Source: Streptomyces sp. NBC_00576
Lineage (GTDB): Bacteria; Actinomycetota; Actinomycetes; Streptomycetales; Streptomycetaceae
Assembly (NCBI RefSeq): GCF_036345175.1
Contig: NZ_CP107780.1
Coordinates: 2,914,001 to 2,978,000 of the forward strand
Direction of reading: 5' to 3'
Length of the DNA stretch: 64,000 nucleotides
The notes under the pieces are model-generated. The model saw only the letters and a list, made by a program, of their open reading frames with translations. It ran no database searches and was not told the DNA's origin. The translations under genes were made by a program, and so were the position numbers. Below are positions 24,836-32,951 of this stretch, one piece after another (within the stretch, counting starts at the first letter, position 1; the number at the start of each line of letters is the position of its first letter).

Positions 24836-25802
24836 TCCTCACTCCGAACCGCCGCCCGCGCCGGATGCGACGCAGGCCCACCACTCCCATAACGAGCGGG
24901 AGTTCCGCAGGGGTCGGGAGCGGGATCGATCCATACCGATCCGCGGAAGCCACCCTATGCGACGCGCCGAGGGCGGTGGCCGACCCGCCCGGCACCGACG
25001 AGAACGTGTCCGGCTCCTCCAGGCGGGTCCAGTGACCGAACGGCCAGGCGATGACCATGGCCCGGCCCACCACGGAGTTCTCGGAGACAGTGCCGCCGTA
25101 CCCCTCGGTGCGGTGGTACCGGGAGTCGGCGGAGTTGGCCCGGTGGTCGCCCATCACGAACAGGCGCCCCTCGGGGACCTTCACCTCGAAGGTGAACGAC
25201 GACGGCTTGTTGCCGGGATGGATGTAGGTCGTCTCGTTGAGCGGCATGCCGTTGACGGTCACGCGCCCCTGGGAGTCGCAGCACTTGACGGTGTCGCCGC
25301 CGACCGCGACGACACGCTTGATGAGGTCCTTCTCGTTGTCCGAGGGCAGCAGGCCGATAAAGGTGAGCCCCTGCTTGACCTGCTTGACGACGATGGGGTC
25401 CTCGCCCTTCGCGGTGGTCGGCTCGTCGTCGAGCCAGCCGCCGGGGTCCTTGAAGACGACGACGTCACCGCGCTGGGGCTTGGAGCCGAACCAGGGGGTG
25501 AACTTGTCCACGAGGACACGGTCGCCGATCTGGATCGTGTTCTCCATCGAGCCCGACGGGATCACGAACGCCTGCACTAGGAACGTCTTCAGGACCAGGG
25601 CTATGAGCACAGCGACGCCCACAAGGAGCGGTATCTCCTTGACGGCCGAGCGCCGTCTGCGCGCTTTGACCTTGCGCTGAAGCTTGCGTCGCTCGGCCCG
25701 GCCCGGCCTGGCGGCGGCGCCGGCCGCCCGGCGGGAGCCGGTGGGCAGCAGCTGGTCGGCGGCGGTGATCGGCACGCCGCGCGGTTTGCCGCGGTTACCC
25801 AT
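24720..25802 (-). CDS. sipX: type I signal peptidase SipX
   Basis: A 360-residue signal peptidase with basic N-terminus (RRKLQRKVKARRRR), a transmembrane helix (about 62-82), catalytic Ser in FVIPSGSMENTI, Lys in KDLIKRVVAVGGD and box E GDHRANSADSRYH. A C-terminal hydrophobic stretch (around TPAELPLVMGVVGL) is followed by an unusually long Arg/Gly-rich tail of about 50 residues. This tail overlaps the sipY coding region for 116 bases and may be a consequence of a late stop rather than a functional extension. The ATG overlaps the sipW stop by 8 bases. Confidence 0.9.
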   Translation of the reverse strand: MGNRGKPRGVPITAADQLLPTGSRRAAGAAARPGRAERRKLQRKVKARRRRSAVKEIPLLVGVAVLIALVLKTFLVQAFVIPSGSMENTIQIGDRVLVDKFTPWFGSKPQRGDVVVFKDPGGWLDDEPTTAKGEDPIVVKQVKQGLTFIGLLPSDNEKDLIKRVVAVGGDTVKCCDSQGRVTVNGMPLNETTYIHPGNKPSSFTFEVKVPEGRLFVMGDHRANSADSRYHRTEGYGGTVSENSVVGRAMVIAWPFGHWTRLEEPDTFSSVPGGSATALGASHRVASADRYGSIPLPTPAELPLVMGVVGLRRIRRGRRFGVRSGCGGFGGRRTVRTGRSRGKAPRGAGSTGRRGRRPRRE

Positions 25803-26511
25803 GGGCGCCGTCCGAGGCAGACACACGCGCGTACGCGCCGGGACGGTCCAGACGGGTCCAGTGGCCGCGGGGCCAGGCGATCCAACTGGCCCGGCCGATG
25901 ACTCTGCCGACGGGGACCATGCCCCCGCCGGGCGAACCCAGGTGGTCCCGGGAGTCGCTGGAGTCGCTGCGGTGGTCCCCCAGGAGGAAGAGTCTGCCCT
26001 CGGGCACCACTACGTCGAAGGACACCGTGGACGGGTTGTCTCCGGGGTAAAGGAACGTCGACTCGTCGACCGACCGGCCGTTCACCTCGATTCTCCCCTC
26101 CTTGTCGCAGCAGACCACGTGGTCTCTCCCCACACCCACAACGCGCTTGATGTAGTCGGCGTGCCCGAAGTAGCCGGTTCCGTCGAACACGACGACGTCA
26201 CCGCGCTGCGGCTCGGCACCGAAACGGTACGCCAACCTATTTACGAGAACGCGGTCCCCGATCCTCAATCCGCTCTCCATCGAGCGGCTGGGAATTTCAA
26301 ACGGCTGGAGGACGAACCTGCTGAAGAGGAGCAGAAAGAGCAGGCAGACCAGCACGGTCAGGGTGATCCGTCCGCCCGGGAGCCACTCGGCCGCCCGGGA
26401 CACCAACGCGAAACGCGACCGGCCCTCCGGCCCTTCGGTGTCCGAGATCTCCTCGGATCGAACAGGGCGGGAGGAGCGGTCGCGCTCCGTCGGCTGTGCT
26501 TCGGTGTTCAT
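25795..26511 (-). CDS. sipW: type I signal peptidase SipW
   Basis: A 238-residue signal peptidase, first of the four-gene sip cluster. One N-terminal transmembrane helix (about 50-70), catalytic Ser in FEIPSRSMESGL, Lys in ADYIKRVVGVGRD, box E GDHRSDSSDSRDH. There is no second membrane helix at the C-terminus, unlike sipX, sipY and sipZ. ATG start, 60 bases after the rplS stop. Transcription may come from rplS or from this gap, which holds a GAGCC/GGCTC dyad. Confidence 0.93.
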   Translation of the reverse strand: MNTEAQPTERDRSSRPVRSEEISDTEGPEGRSRFALVSRAAEWLPGGRITLTVLVCLLFLLLFSRFVLQPFEIPSRSMESGLRIGDRVLVNRLAYRFGAEPQRGDVVVFDGTGYFGHADYIKRVVGVGRDHVVCCDKEGRIEVNGRSVDESTFLYPGDNPSTVSFDVVVPEGRLFLLGDHRSDSSDSRDHLGSPGGGMVPVGRVIGRASWIAWPRGHWTRLDRPGAYARVSASDGAHG

Positions 26512-26571
26512 CGGGGCAGGATGCTATCCGGCCTCGATGTGAGCCTTCTTTATATCGGGCTCGCCAAAAGC

Positions 26572-26922
26572 TCAGTTGTCGCGCTTCTCCTTGATCTTCG
26601 CGGCCTTGCCGCGCAGCTCACGGAGGTAGTACAGCTTGGCGCGACGCACGTCACCACGCGTGACCAGCTCGATCTTCTCGACGATCGGGGTGTGCACCGG
26701 GAAGGTGCGCTCGACGCCGACGGAGAACGAGACCTTGCGGACCGTGAAGGTCTCGCGGACACCGGCGCCCTGGCGGCGGATGACTACGCCCTTGAACTGC
26801 TGCACACGGGAGCGGTTGCCCTCGATGACGCGGACGTGGACGTTGACGGTGTCACCCGGGCGGAAGGCCGGGATGTCGCTGCGCAGCGACGCGGAGTCGA
26901 CGGAGTCGAGCAGGTGAGACAT
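26572..26922 (-). CDS. rplS: 50S ribosomal protein L19
   Basis: A 116-residue L19, which sits at the 30S-50S interface. It starts MSHLLDSVDSASLRSDIPAF and has the conserved FRPGDTVNVHVRVIEGNRSR and GVGVERTFPVHTP-type segment (seen as SVGVERTFPVHTPIVEKIEL). The upstream 9 in-frame codons are excluded. It is the last gene of the rpsP-khpA-rimM-trmD-rplS group, 133 bases after trmD. Confidence 0.97.
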   Translation of the reverse strand: MSHLLDSVDSASLRSDIPAFRPGDTVNVHVRVIEGNRSRVQQFKGVVIRRQGAGVRETFTVRKVSFSVGVERTFPVHTPIVEKIELVTRGDVRRAKLYYLRELRGKAAKIKEKRDN

Positions 26923-27055
26923 TTCGTCTGCTTTCTTCGTTGATGCCACAGGTCATCAACGGGAGCTTGATTTACGGAAGGATGCTGTCCGTGCCGGGGC
27001 GGGCGTCGTGTCCCCCCGTGGCAGGGGCGCACGCCGGACGACGCACAACAGCGAC

Positions 27056-27877
27056 CTATTCTTCCATGCCCTCTGGCCTGCGCCAAAATCGGCCGTCGGC
27101 GGAAGGCTGCCACCCCATGATGGAGAGCGTCTCGCGGTCCTTCTTGTCGAAGACCGACGCGTCGCACCGCTCGATCAGGTCGGGCCTGTTGGCCGCCGTA
27201 CGATGCAGCGCCTCGTCCCGGCGCCAGCGCGCGATCTTTCCGTGATGGCCGCTGAGCAGCACGTCCGGGATCTCCCGGCCGCGCCACTGGGGCGGCTTGG
27301 TGTAGATGGGCCCCTCCAGGAGGTTGGCCATGGCACCCGGCGCGAAGGAGTCGTCCCGGTGCGACTCCGCGTTGCCGAGAACTCCGGGCAGCAGCCGCGC
27401 GACGGCCTCCGTGATCACCAGTACGGCCGCCTCGCCGCCGGCGAGCACATAGTCGCCGATGGACACCTCGTACACAGGCATCCGGGTGGCGTACTCGTCG
27501 ATGACACGCCGGTCGATGCCCTCGTAGCGGGCGGGCGTGAAGACGAGCCACGGCCGCTCGGACAGCTCGACGGCGAGCGCCTGGGTGAAGGGGCGGCCAC
27601 TGGGCGTGGGCACCACCAGCGCGGGCGCCCGGGAGCCGGTCTCGTATCCCTCGGCCAGTACGTCGTCCAGCGCGTCGCCCCAGGGGTCGGTCTTCATGAC
27701 CATTCCCGGGCCCCCGCCGTAGGGCGTGTCGTCGACCTTGTTGTGGCGGTCGTACGTCCAGTCCCGAAGATCATGCACGTGCACATTCAGCTGTCCACGC
27801 GCGCGTGCCTTGCCGACGAGCGAGACGTTCAGGGGTTCGAGGTACTCGGGGAAGATCGTGACGACGTCGAGACGCAT
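27056..27877 (-). CDS. trmD: tRNA (guanine(37)-N1)-methyltransferase
   Basis: A 273-residue SPOUT-class enzyme that methylates G37 next to the anticodon and prevents frameshifting. Seen are MRLDVVTIFPEYLEPLNVSL, the DDTPYGGGPGMVMK motif, RYEGIDRRV, and the trefoil-knot SIGDYVLAGGEAAVLVITEA. The C-terminal domain includes the HHGKIARWRRDEAL motif. Its ATG overlaps the rimM stop codon by one base, giving tight translational coupling. Confidence 0.97.
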   Translation of the reverse strand: MRLDVVTIFPEYLEPLNVSLVGKARARGQLNVHVHDLRDWTYDRHNKVDDTPYGGGPGMVMKTDPWGDALDDVLAEGYETGSRAPALVVPTPSGRPFTQALAVELSERPWLVFTPARYEGIDRRVIDEYATRMPVYEVSIGDYVLAGGEAAVLVITEAVARLLPGVLGNAESHRDDSFAPGAMANLLEGPIYTKPPQWRGREIPDVLLSGHHGKIARWRRDEALHRTAANRPDLIERCDASVFDKKDRETLSIMGWQPSADGRFWRRPEGMEE

Positions 27878-28440
27878 CAGTCGTCGGCTTTCGAAGAGTC
27901 TTCGTCATCCTTCGAAGAGGCGACTTCCGCCTGGTCGTCGATCAGCCCCGGCGGCGGGTCGATGACCGCCCGCTGCTCCTCCAGGTCGATCTCCAGGACG
28001 ATCTCCTGGACGAACGGGATGTACACCTCGCTGCCGTCGGGTCGCTCCACGACGAAGAGGTCCTGGGAGGGCAGGTGTGAGATCTCGGTGATGCGTCCGA
28101 CCTCGGTGCCGTCGGCCAGGACCACGTCCAGGTCCATCAGCTGATGGTCGTAGTACTCGTCCTCGCCCTCGGGCATTTCCTCGGGGTCGACGTCGGCGAT
28201 CAGGAGGACGTTGCGCAGGGCCTCGGCGCCGGTACGGTCTTGTACGCCCGCGAAGCGCAACAGGAGACGGCCGCTGTGCACACGGCCGGTCTCGATGGTC
28301 AGCGGGCCCGCCGTGGGCGGGTCGGTGGCGAGGACGGCACCGGGCGGGAGCCGCAGTTCCGGCTCATCCGTACGTACCTCTACGGTGACTTCGCCCTTGA
28401 TGCCGTGGGCGCGGCCCACGCGCGCGACTACGAGCTGCAC
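27877..28440 (-). CDS. rimM: 16S rRNA processing protein RimM
   Basis: A 187-residue assembly factor for the 30S head, binding S19. The N-terminal RimM domain starts MQLVVARVGRAHGIKGEVTV and the second, PRC-barrel-like, domain contains DEYYDHQLMDLDVVLADGTE and VERPDGSEVYIPFVQEIV. The last 20 residues are acidic (SSKDDEDSSKADD). GTG start. It lies 83 bases after the khpA stop, with a strong hairpin between them, and overlaps trmD by one base. Confidence 0.95.
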   Translation of the reverse strand: MQLVVARVGRAHGIKGEVTVEVRTDEPELRLPPGAVLATDPPTAGPLTIETGRVHSGRLLLRFAGVQDRTGAEALRNVLLIADVDPEEMPEGEDEYYDHQLMDLDVVLADGTEVGRITEISHLPSQDLFVVERPDGSEVYIPFVQEIVLEIDLEEQRAVIDPPPGLIDDQAEVASSKDDEDSSKADD

Positions 28441-28467
28441 TTTCTGGAATCTCCTGTCGTACGACTA

Positions 28468-28504
28468 CGGGCCGGGGACGGCCCAAGTGGCCCTCCCCGG
28501 CCCG
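28468..28504 (-). terminator. intra-operon hairpin between khpA and rimM
   Basis: CGGGCCGGGGA and TCCCCGGCCCG form a perfect 11-bp stem, with an inner GGCC/GGCC stem closing a 5-base loop. It lies 19 bases after the khpA stop and 28 before the rimM start, so it can attenuate expression of rimM-trmD relative to rpsP-khpA. Confidence 0.75.
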
Positions 28505-28523
28505 AGCCGGTGCTACGTGGTGA

Positions 28524-28763
28524 TCAGCGAACCTGGTCCACGTCGACGAGGTCGACACGGACACCGCGTCCGCCGATGGCACCCACGACGGTGCGCAGGG
28601 CACGTGCGGTACGGCCGTTGCGGCCGATCACCTTACCGAGGTCGTCGGGATGGACCCTGACCTCCAGAACGCGCCCGCGACGCAGGTCGCGCGAGGCGAC
28701 CTGCACTTCGTCGGGGTTGTCGACGATGCCCTTCACGAGGTGCTCGAGAGCCTCCTCGAGCAT
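28524..28763 (-). CDS. khpA: KH-domain RNA-binding protein
   Basis: A 79-residue single KH domain protein (KhpA/YlqC type). The fold is shown by MLEEALEHLVKGIVDNPDEV, then VHPDDLGKVIGRNGRTARAL with the invariant GxxG loop (GRNG). Homologues bind RNA and partner KhpB in Gram-positive bacteria. The gene starts 2 bases after the rpsP stop and is conserved in this position in most actinobacteria and firmicutes. Confidence 0.95.
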   Translation of the reverse strand: MLEEALEHLVKGIVDNPDEVQVASRDLRRGRVLEVRVHPDDLGKVIGRNGRTARALRTVVGAIGGRGVRVDLVDVDQVR

Positions 28764-28765
28764 GC

Positions 28766-29185
28766 TCAGGCCTCGGTCGACGTGGACTCGGCGGCGGCCT
28801 CGTCCTTCTTCTCAGTCTTCTTCTTCTGGGTGATGGCCTCACCCTTGCCCGTGTCGTCGCCACCGAGGGCCTCGAACAGCGGACGCGCGGGCTTCGGAGC
28901 GGCCACGAGCAGCGGAGCCGGGGCGGGCAGACCCTTGAACTTCTGCCAGTCGCCGGTCAGCTTGAGGATGGCGAGAACGGGCTCGGTCGGCTGCGCGCCG
29001 ACACCCAGCCAGTACTGCGCACGCTCGGTGTCGACCTCGATGCGCGAGGGGTTCTGCACCGGGTGGTACAGGCCGATCTCCTCGATGGCCCGGCCGTCAC
29101 GGCGGGTACGGGAGTCGGCGACGACGATGCGGTAGTGAGGCGAACGGATCTTGCCCAGACGCTTCAGCTTGATCTTGACTGCCAC
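28766..29185 (-). CDS. rpsP: 30S ribosomal protein S16
   Basis: A 139-residue S16. The family start is VAVKIKLKRLGKIRSPHYRI, followed by VVADSRTRRDGRAIEEIGLY and YWLGVGAQPTEPV. The GTG start at 29185 follows an AGGAG site; longer in-frame readings upstream are non-coding. About 55 C-terminal residues are a Lys/Glu/Ala-rich extension absent from E. coli S16 (82 residues). First gene of the rpsP-khpA-rimM-trmD-rplS unit. Confidence 0.97.
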   Translation of the reverse strand: MAVKIKLKRLGKIRSPHYRIVVADSRTRRDGRAIEEIGLYHPVQNPSRIEVDTERAQYWLGVGAQPTEPVLAILKLTGDWQKFKGLPAPAPLLVAAPKPARPLFEALGGDDTGKGEAITQKKKTEKKDEAAAESTSTEA

Positions 29186-29494
29186 GGGAGTGGGTTCTCC
29201 TGGAATTGACGTGGTTGGGCACGGCGAGATTGCCGCGTGGGGTTGCGGTACCCGAGTGCCCGATGGACGCGTCAGCCGGAGGCGAGAGGGTTCCTGTGCG
29301 GCTGTCGAGTACAGCTGGCCATTCTGCCACACCCTGCGGGCCGCGCCGACCCGGGGCATGACCTGGCCAGGCCTGTACGGGCACCCGGCGCTCCGGATGC
29401 CCGTACAGGCGACCGCCCGCGAACCGCGCACTCCCCCACGTGTTCATCCGGCACCCACGAGATGCCGGGCTCGATCACGCGACGGAACGGAGCC
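29186..29494. other. 309-base gap: rpsP upstream region and upstream terminator
   Basis: No conserved coding frame. The right part contains the strong hairpin at 29371-29410, which ends the transcript of the SprT-like gene. The left part must hold the rpsP operon promoter; a CAGAAT hexamer on the minus strand near 29326 is the only -10-like candidate I see, without a good -35 partner. Confidence 0.5.
29371..29410 (-). terminator. terminator downstream of the SprT-like gene
   Basis: GCCTGTACGGGCA and TGCCCGTACAGGC form a perfect 13-bp stem. Inside it CCGG and CCGG can add four more pairs around the loop CGCT. It lies 84 bases after the stop of the gene ending at 29495 and before the rpsP promoter region. 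Confidence 0.8.
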
Positions 29495-30097
29495 TCAGGC
29501 GGCGCCGGCGCCCACGATCTCGGGGATTCGGAACGGCTTGCCGCAGCCGCCGCACACGATCGGAGCCTGTGCCAGCACCGACGGGACGACGCGCACGTTG
29601 CGACCGCAGTCGCAGACGGCCTTCACGCGCACCCCTCCCCCGGAGGAGCCGTGCCGGGCGGCCGGCCCGCGGAAGGTGCGGGTCGTGTCGGAGGTGGTGG
29701 CGACCGTGTGCGCCTTCAGGGCGCGCTGCAGCCGCTCCATGGTGGGGCGGTAGCGCCGCTTGGCCTCGGGGTTGAGCGTGACCAGCGAGAAGCCGCTGCT
29801 GGGGTGCGGTTCCTCCGGGTGGTCCAGGCCCAGCTCCTCGGCGATCGCGAGGAATCTGCGGTTGTGGTACCGGCCGGCCCGGGATGTGTCGCGGACTCCG
29901 CGGGCGGCTGCGATGCCATGGACTGCCTCATGAAGCAGTCGCTCGAAGGAGAGCGCGTGCCCGCAGGCGGACGACGACTCTCCGATCAGGGACTCGGGCG
30001 CGGCAAGATCGGGCAGCTCGGGGTGGTACCGCTGAATGTCGGCCCACGCCTGCGCCAGCTCTGCGGCGAGAACAGGTGGTGTCTGTGTCGTGCTCAC
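29495..30097 (-). CDS. SprT-like zinc metallopeptidase-fold protein
   Basis: A 200-residue cytosolic protein, GTG start (VSTTQTPPVL). Residues about 55-110 contain the zinc-binding HEAVH (HExxH) in LSFERLLHEAVHGIAAARGV and a following RYHNRRFLAIAEELGLDH, where a third His ligand would lie. This order is that of SprT/Spartan-type minigluzincins. The C-terminal 40 residues have four cysteines in CDCGRNVRV and CGGCGKPF, a zinc ribbon also seen in SprT proteins. Substrate unknown. It is downstream of proS with 251 bases between them. Confidence 0.75.
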   Translation of the reverse strand: MSTTQTPPVLAAELAQAWADIQRYHPELPDLAAPESLIGESSSACGHALSFERLLHEAVHGIAAARGVRDTSRAGRYHNRRFLAIAEELGLDHPEEPHPSSGFSLVTLNPEAKRRYRPTMERLQRALKAHTVATTSDTTRTFRGPAARHGSSGGGVRVKAVCDCGRNVRVVPSVLAQAPIVCGGCGKPFRIPEIVGAGAA

Positions 30098-30348
30098 GTA
30101 ATGACAACGAGCCTGGGTGCCGCTGTGTTCCGATTCCGGGCCATCCCAAATAATTTGCACGTACCCGTCAGTTGCGACTGATGCGTCCGGACGAGGGCGG
30201 GTGCGCTGATCTGCGGAGAAGCCTCACAGCTCATACCAAGCCGGTGCGTAGCCCCACGTACGACCCGACGCGTACACGTTGTCCGCACGCCGTGGTACCT
30301 GTGGTCGGCCGGTACGCAAGAGGCGTTTCGGTCGCTCTTGTCCCCGCC

Positions 30349-31764
30349 TCAGTAGGCGCGGGCGACGATGGCGACGTTACCGGGTGCGTCGTCGGCGTCG
30401 GGCACCGACCCGTCCGCGGCGACCAGACACCGTACGGTCACCGCGTGCTCACCGAGCCTGGCCTCGCCCTCTTCGCCGAGCACCGCCCAGGGGATGCGCG
30501 CCCAGCCGCCGGCGGTCGCCGCCTCCACGGCCTCCTCGAACGTCGACACGTCCGAGGTACGGGCCTCCCGGCGCTCACGCGACTGGGCCAGCAGCAGTGC
30601 CTGGTCCTCTTCGAGGACAGTGGGCAGCAGACGTACGAGCGCGTCGAGGGCCACCGGCTCCTTGCCGCCCGGAATACGCCGGGCGAGCATCGCCGTGCCG
30701 TTCTCCAGGTCACGGGGGCCCACCTCGATGCGTACGGGGACGCCCTTGAGCTCCCAGTCGACGGCGCGCCGGCCGAAGGGCACGTCCGTGCGGTCGTCCA
30801 CGTGCACGCGGACGCCTGCCGCCTTCAACCGGTCGCCGATCTCGCGGACCTTGGCCAGAACCGCGTCGTCACCCTTGATCGCGAGGACCACGGCCTGGAT
30901 CGCGGCGAGGCGCGGCGGGACCCGCAGACCGTTGTCGTCGCCGTGCGCCATCACCAGGGCGCCGATCATGCGGGTCGTCGAGCCCCAGGAGGTCTGCCAG
31001 ACGAGTTCCTGCCTGCCTTCCTTCGACAGATAGCGGGTGTTGAACGCCTTGGCGAAGTTCTGGCCCAGTTCATGACTGGTGGCCATCTGGATGGCCTTGC
31101 CGTCGCCCATCATGCCTTCGAGCGTGAGGGTGTTGATCGCGCCCGCGAAGCGCTCCTTGACCGTCTTGCGGCCGGGAACGGTGTCCATCGCCAGGACGTT
31201 CACCATGAAGTCCTCGTAGACGTTCCGGTGGATGTGTGCGGCGAAGTCGCGGGCGTCCTCGTGGGTGGCGTGCGCGGTGTGGCCCTCCTGCCACAGGAAC
31301 TCCGTCGTACGGAGGAAGATTCGGGGGCGCAGTTCCCAACGCACCACGTTCGCCCACTGGTTGATCAGCAGGGGCAGGTCGCGGTAGCTCTGCACCCATT
31401 TCGAGAAGTAGTCGTTGATGATCATCTCGGAGGTGGGGCGCACCACCGCGGGCTCTTCGAGGTCCTTGCCGCCGGCATGCGTGACCACGGCCAGCTCCGG
31501 CGCGAATCCCTCGACGTGCTCGGCCTCCTTGGCGAAGTACGACTGCGGGATCAGCAGGGGGAAGTAGGCGTTCTGCGCGCCAGTCTCCTTGATCCGCGTG
31601 TCCATCTCGGCCTGCATCCGCTCCCACAGCCCGTACCCGTACGGCCGGATGACCATGGTCCCCCGCACCGGACCGTTGTCGGCCAACTCCGCCTTGCCGA
31701 CCAGATCCTGGTACCAGCGGGGAAAGTCAATTGCCTGGGGCGTGAGTACGGGTGCCTTTGCCAT
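30349..31764 (-). CDS. proS: prolyl-tRNA synthetase, eukaryote/archaea-like type
   Basis: A 471-residue class II aminoacyl-tRNA synthetase charging tRNA-Pro. It lacks the ~180-residue editing insertion of bacterial ProRS (about 570 residues). Its motifs match the archaeal/eukaryotic branch: RGTMVIRPYGYGLWERMQAE, VVRPTSEMIINDYFSKWVQS (motif 2 region), RTTEFLWQEGHTAHAT, and motif 3 GALVMAHGDDNGLRVPPRLA. Anticodon-binding and C-terminal domains follow. Streptomycetes usually also carry the bacterial type elsewhere, so this may be a second, resistance-type copy; that cannot be seen here. Confidence 0.93.
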   Translation of the reverse strand: MAKAPVLTPQAIDFPRWYQDLVGKAELADNGPVRGTMVIRPYGYGLWERMQAEMDTRIKETGAQNAYFPLLIPQSYFAKEAEHVEGFAPELAVVTHAGGKDLEEPAVVRPTSEMIINDYFSKWVQSYRDLPLLINQWANVVRWELRPRIFLRTTEFLWQEGHTAHATHEDARDFAAHIHRNVYEDFMVNVLAMDTVPGRKTVKERFAGAINTLTLEGMMGDGKAIQMATSHELGQNFAKAFNTRYLSKEGRQELVWQTSWGSTTRMIGALVMAHGDDNGLRVPPRLAAIQAVVLAIKGDDAVLAKVREIGDRLKAAGVRVHVDDRTDVPFGRRAVDWELKGVPVRIEVGPRDLENGTAMLARRIPGGKEPVALDALVRLLPTVLEEDQALLLAQSRERREARTSDVSTFEEAVEAATAGGWARIPWAVLGEEGEARLGEHAVTVRCLVAADGSVPDADDAPGNVAIVARAY

Positions 31765-31962
31765 GACGCGATGCTACGGGCCCACGTTGCCGGCATGTGA
31801 ATTCTTTTCGTGAGCACAGCGAGCACGCAACCTCGGCCCAACTACCTATGGACGGCGGCTCGGGTGCGGAGTTTCCTGGCATACGGGGGAAGTGCGAGCG
31901 CACTGTACGGGGGCCACCACATCGGAAACAGCGGCAACTCTCGGCGGATTGGGGCGCTTTCG

Positions 31963-32811
31963 ATGACACCTACGCTCGTGCGGCAGCACCAGCCTCACGC
32001 GGGTCCGGCGACCCGCGTGGACCTGTGCACACGCGCGCGTGACTGGTCGGAGATCCAGGAGCGGATGCTCGTACCGCTCTACGAGACCATCTACGAGCGG
32101 CTGGAAGTAAGCACCGGCACCCGACTCCTCGGCCTCGGCTGCGGCTCGGGCCTGGCCCTGCTGATGGCGGCCTCAAGAGGCGCCACCGTCACCGGTGTCG
32201 AGGCATCGTCACCGGAACGACTGAGCCTCGCGCGGAAGCGTTTGCTGCCCGAATCGCCGGGCACACGCGCGCGTGCCGAGGCCCGGCTCGTGGCGAGTCC
32301 CCCTGAGGAGGGGGACGCTCCCGCGTACACCCTGGTGACCGCGTTCGAGCCGATCGGCTGCCTCGCGGGCGACTCCGAGGGGCTCGGCCAGATGCTCACC
32401 GCGGCGGTGCCGTCGGCCGGGCACGGCACACCGGTGGTGCTGGCAGGCTGGGGTCCCCCGGAGCGCTGCGCCACGTCGGCCGTGCTGCGGGTCGCGGCCC
32501 GGCTCGCCGATCCGCTGCGGGTCATGGGCAGTTGGCGCCCCTCGCTCCGTGACGACCTGGAGGAGGTCGCCCAGCGGGCAGGCCTGCGCCCGGACGGCTC
32601 CGGGCGGGTGGCATGCCCGTTCGGGTACGCGGACATGGGCAGCGCGTTACGAGGGCTGCTGTCGACGGGGCTGTTCGACGCGGCGATCACGGCGACCGGC
32701 CAGGAACAGGTCGACAAGGAGCTGGCGGAGGCGCTGCATCCGCACCAGCGGCGGGACGGGACGATCTGGATGCCAAACGTCTTCCGGTACCTCATCGCCC
32801 GGACGACGTGA
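31963..32811 (+). CDS. SAM-dependent methyltransferase
   Basis: A 282-residue class I methyltransferase-fold protein. Motif I is LLGLGCGSGLALLMAASRGA and the acidic residue after strand 2 is in VTGVEASSPE. Residues 225-275 give the C-terminal strands with YADMGSALRGLL and PNVFRYLIART. The start ATG at 31963 is preferred; the frame is open to a GTG at 31810 with less plausible content. Substrate unknown. It is divergent from proS and convergent with ffh. Confidence 0.8.
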   Translation: MTPTLVRQHQPHAGPATRVDLCTRARDWSEIQERMLVPLYETIYERLEVSTGTRLLGLGCGSGLALLMAASRGATVTGVEASSPERLSLARKRLLPESPGTRARAEARLVASPPEEGDAPAYTLVTAFEPIGCLAGDSEGLGQMLTAAVPSAGHGTPVVLAGWGPPERCATSAVLRVAARLADPLRVMGSWRPSLRDDLEEVAQRAGLRPDGSGRVACPFGYADMGSALRGLLSTGLFDAAITATGQEQVDKELAEALHPHQRRDGTIWMPNVFRYLIARTT

Positions 32812-32859
32812 GCTCCCCCTGGGCCGCTCCACCCCGGGCGCGCACGCGCTGAACGCACG

Positions 32860-32887
32860 AGGGCGCCCCTCCGGCGAGGGGCGCCCT
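32860..32887. terminator. bidirectional terminator between methyltransferase gene and ffh
   Basis: AGGGCGCCCCTC and GAGGGGCGCCCT form a perfect 12-bp stem with a CGGC loop, between the convergent stops at 32811 and 32952. Confidence 0.85.
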
Positions 32888-32951
32888 GAACGACGTACAC
32901 ACGTCTCGTATCAGCTGATCAACTTCTCAGTTGATCGACATCATCGACATC

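Noticed and set aside
26923..27055. Possible L19 leader RNA (rplS autoregulatory structure)
   Set aside because: I see no conserved stems of the known L19 leader classes, which are described outside actinobacteria.
31810..31962. Upstream extension of the methyltransferase to GTG 31810
   Set aside because: The extra 51 residues include aromatic/Gly stretches without similarity to methyltransferases; the ATG at 31963 starts directly before the conserved body.
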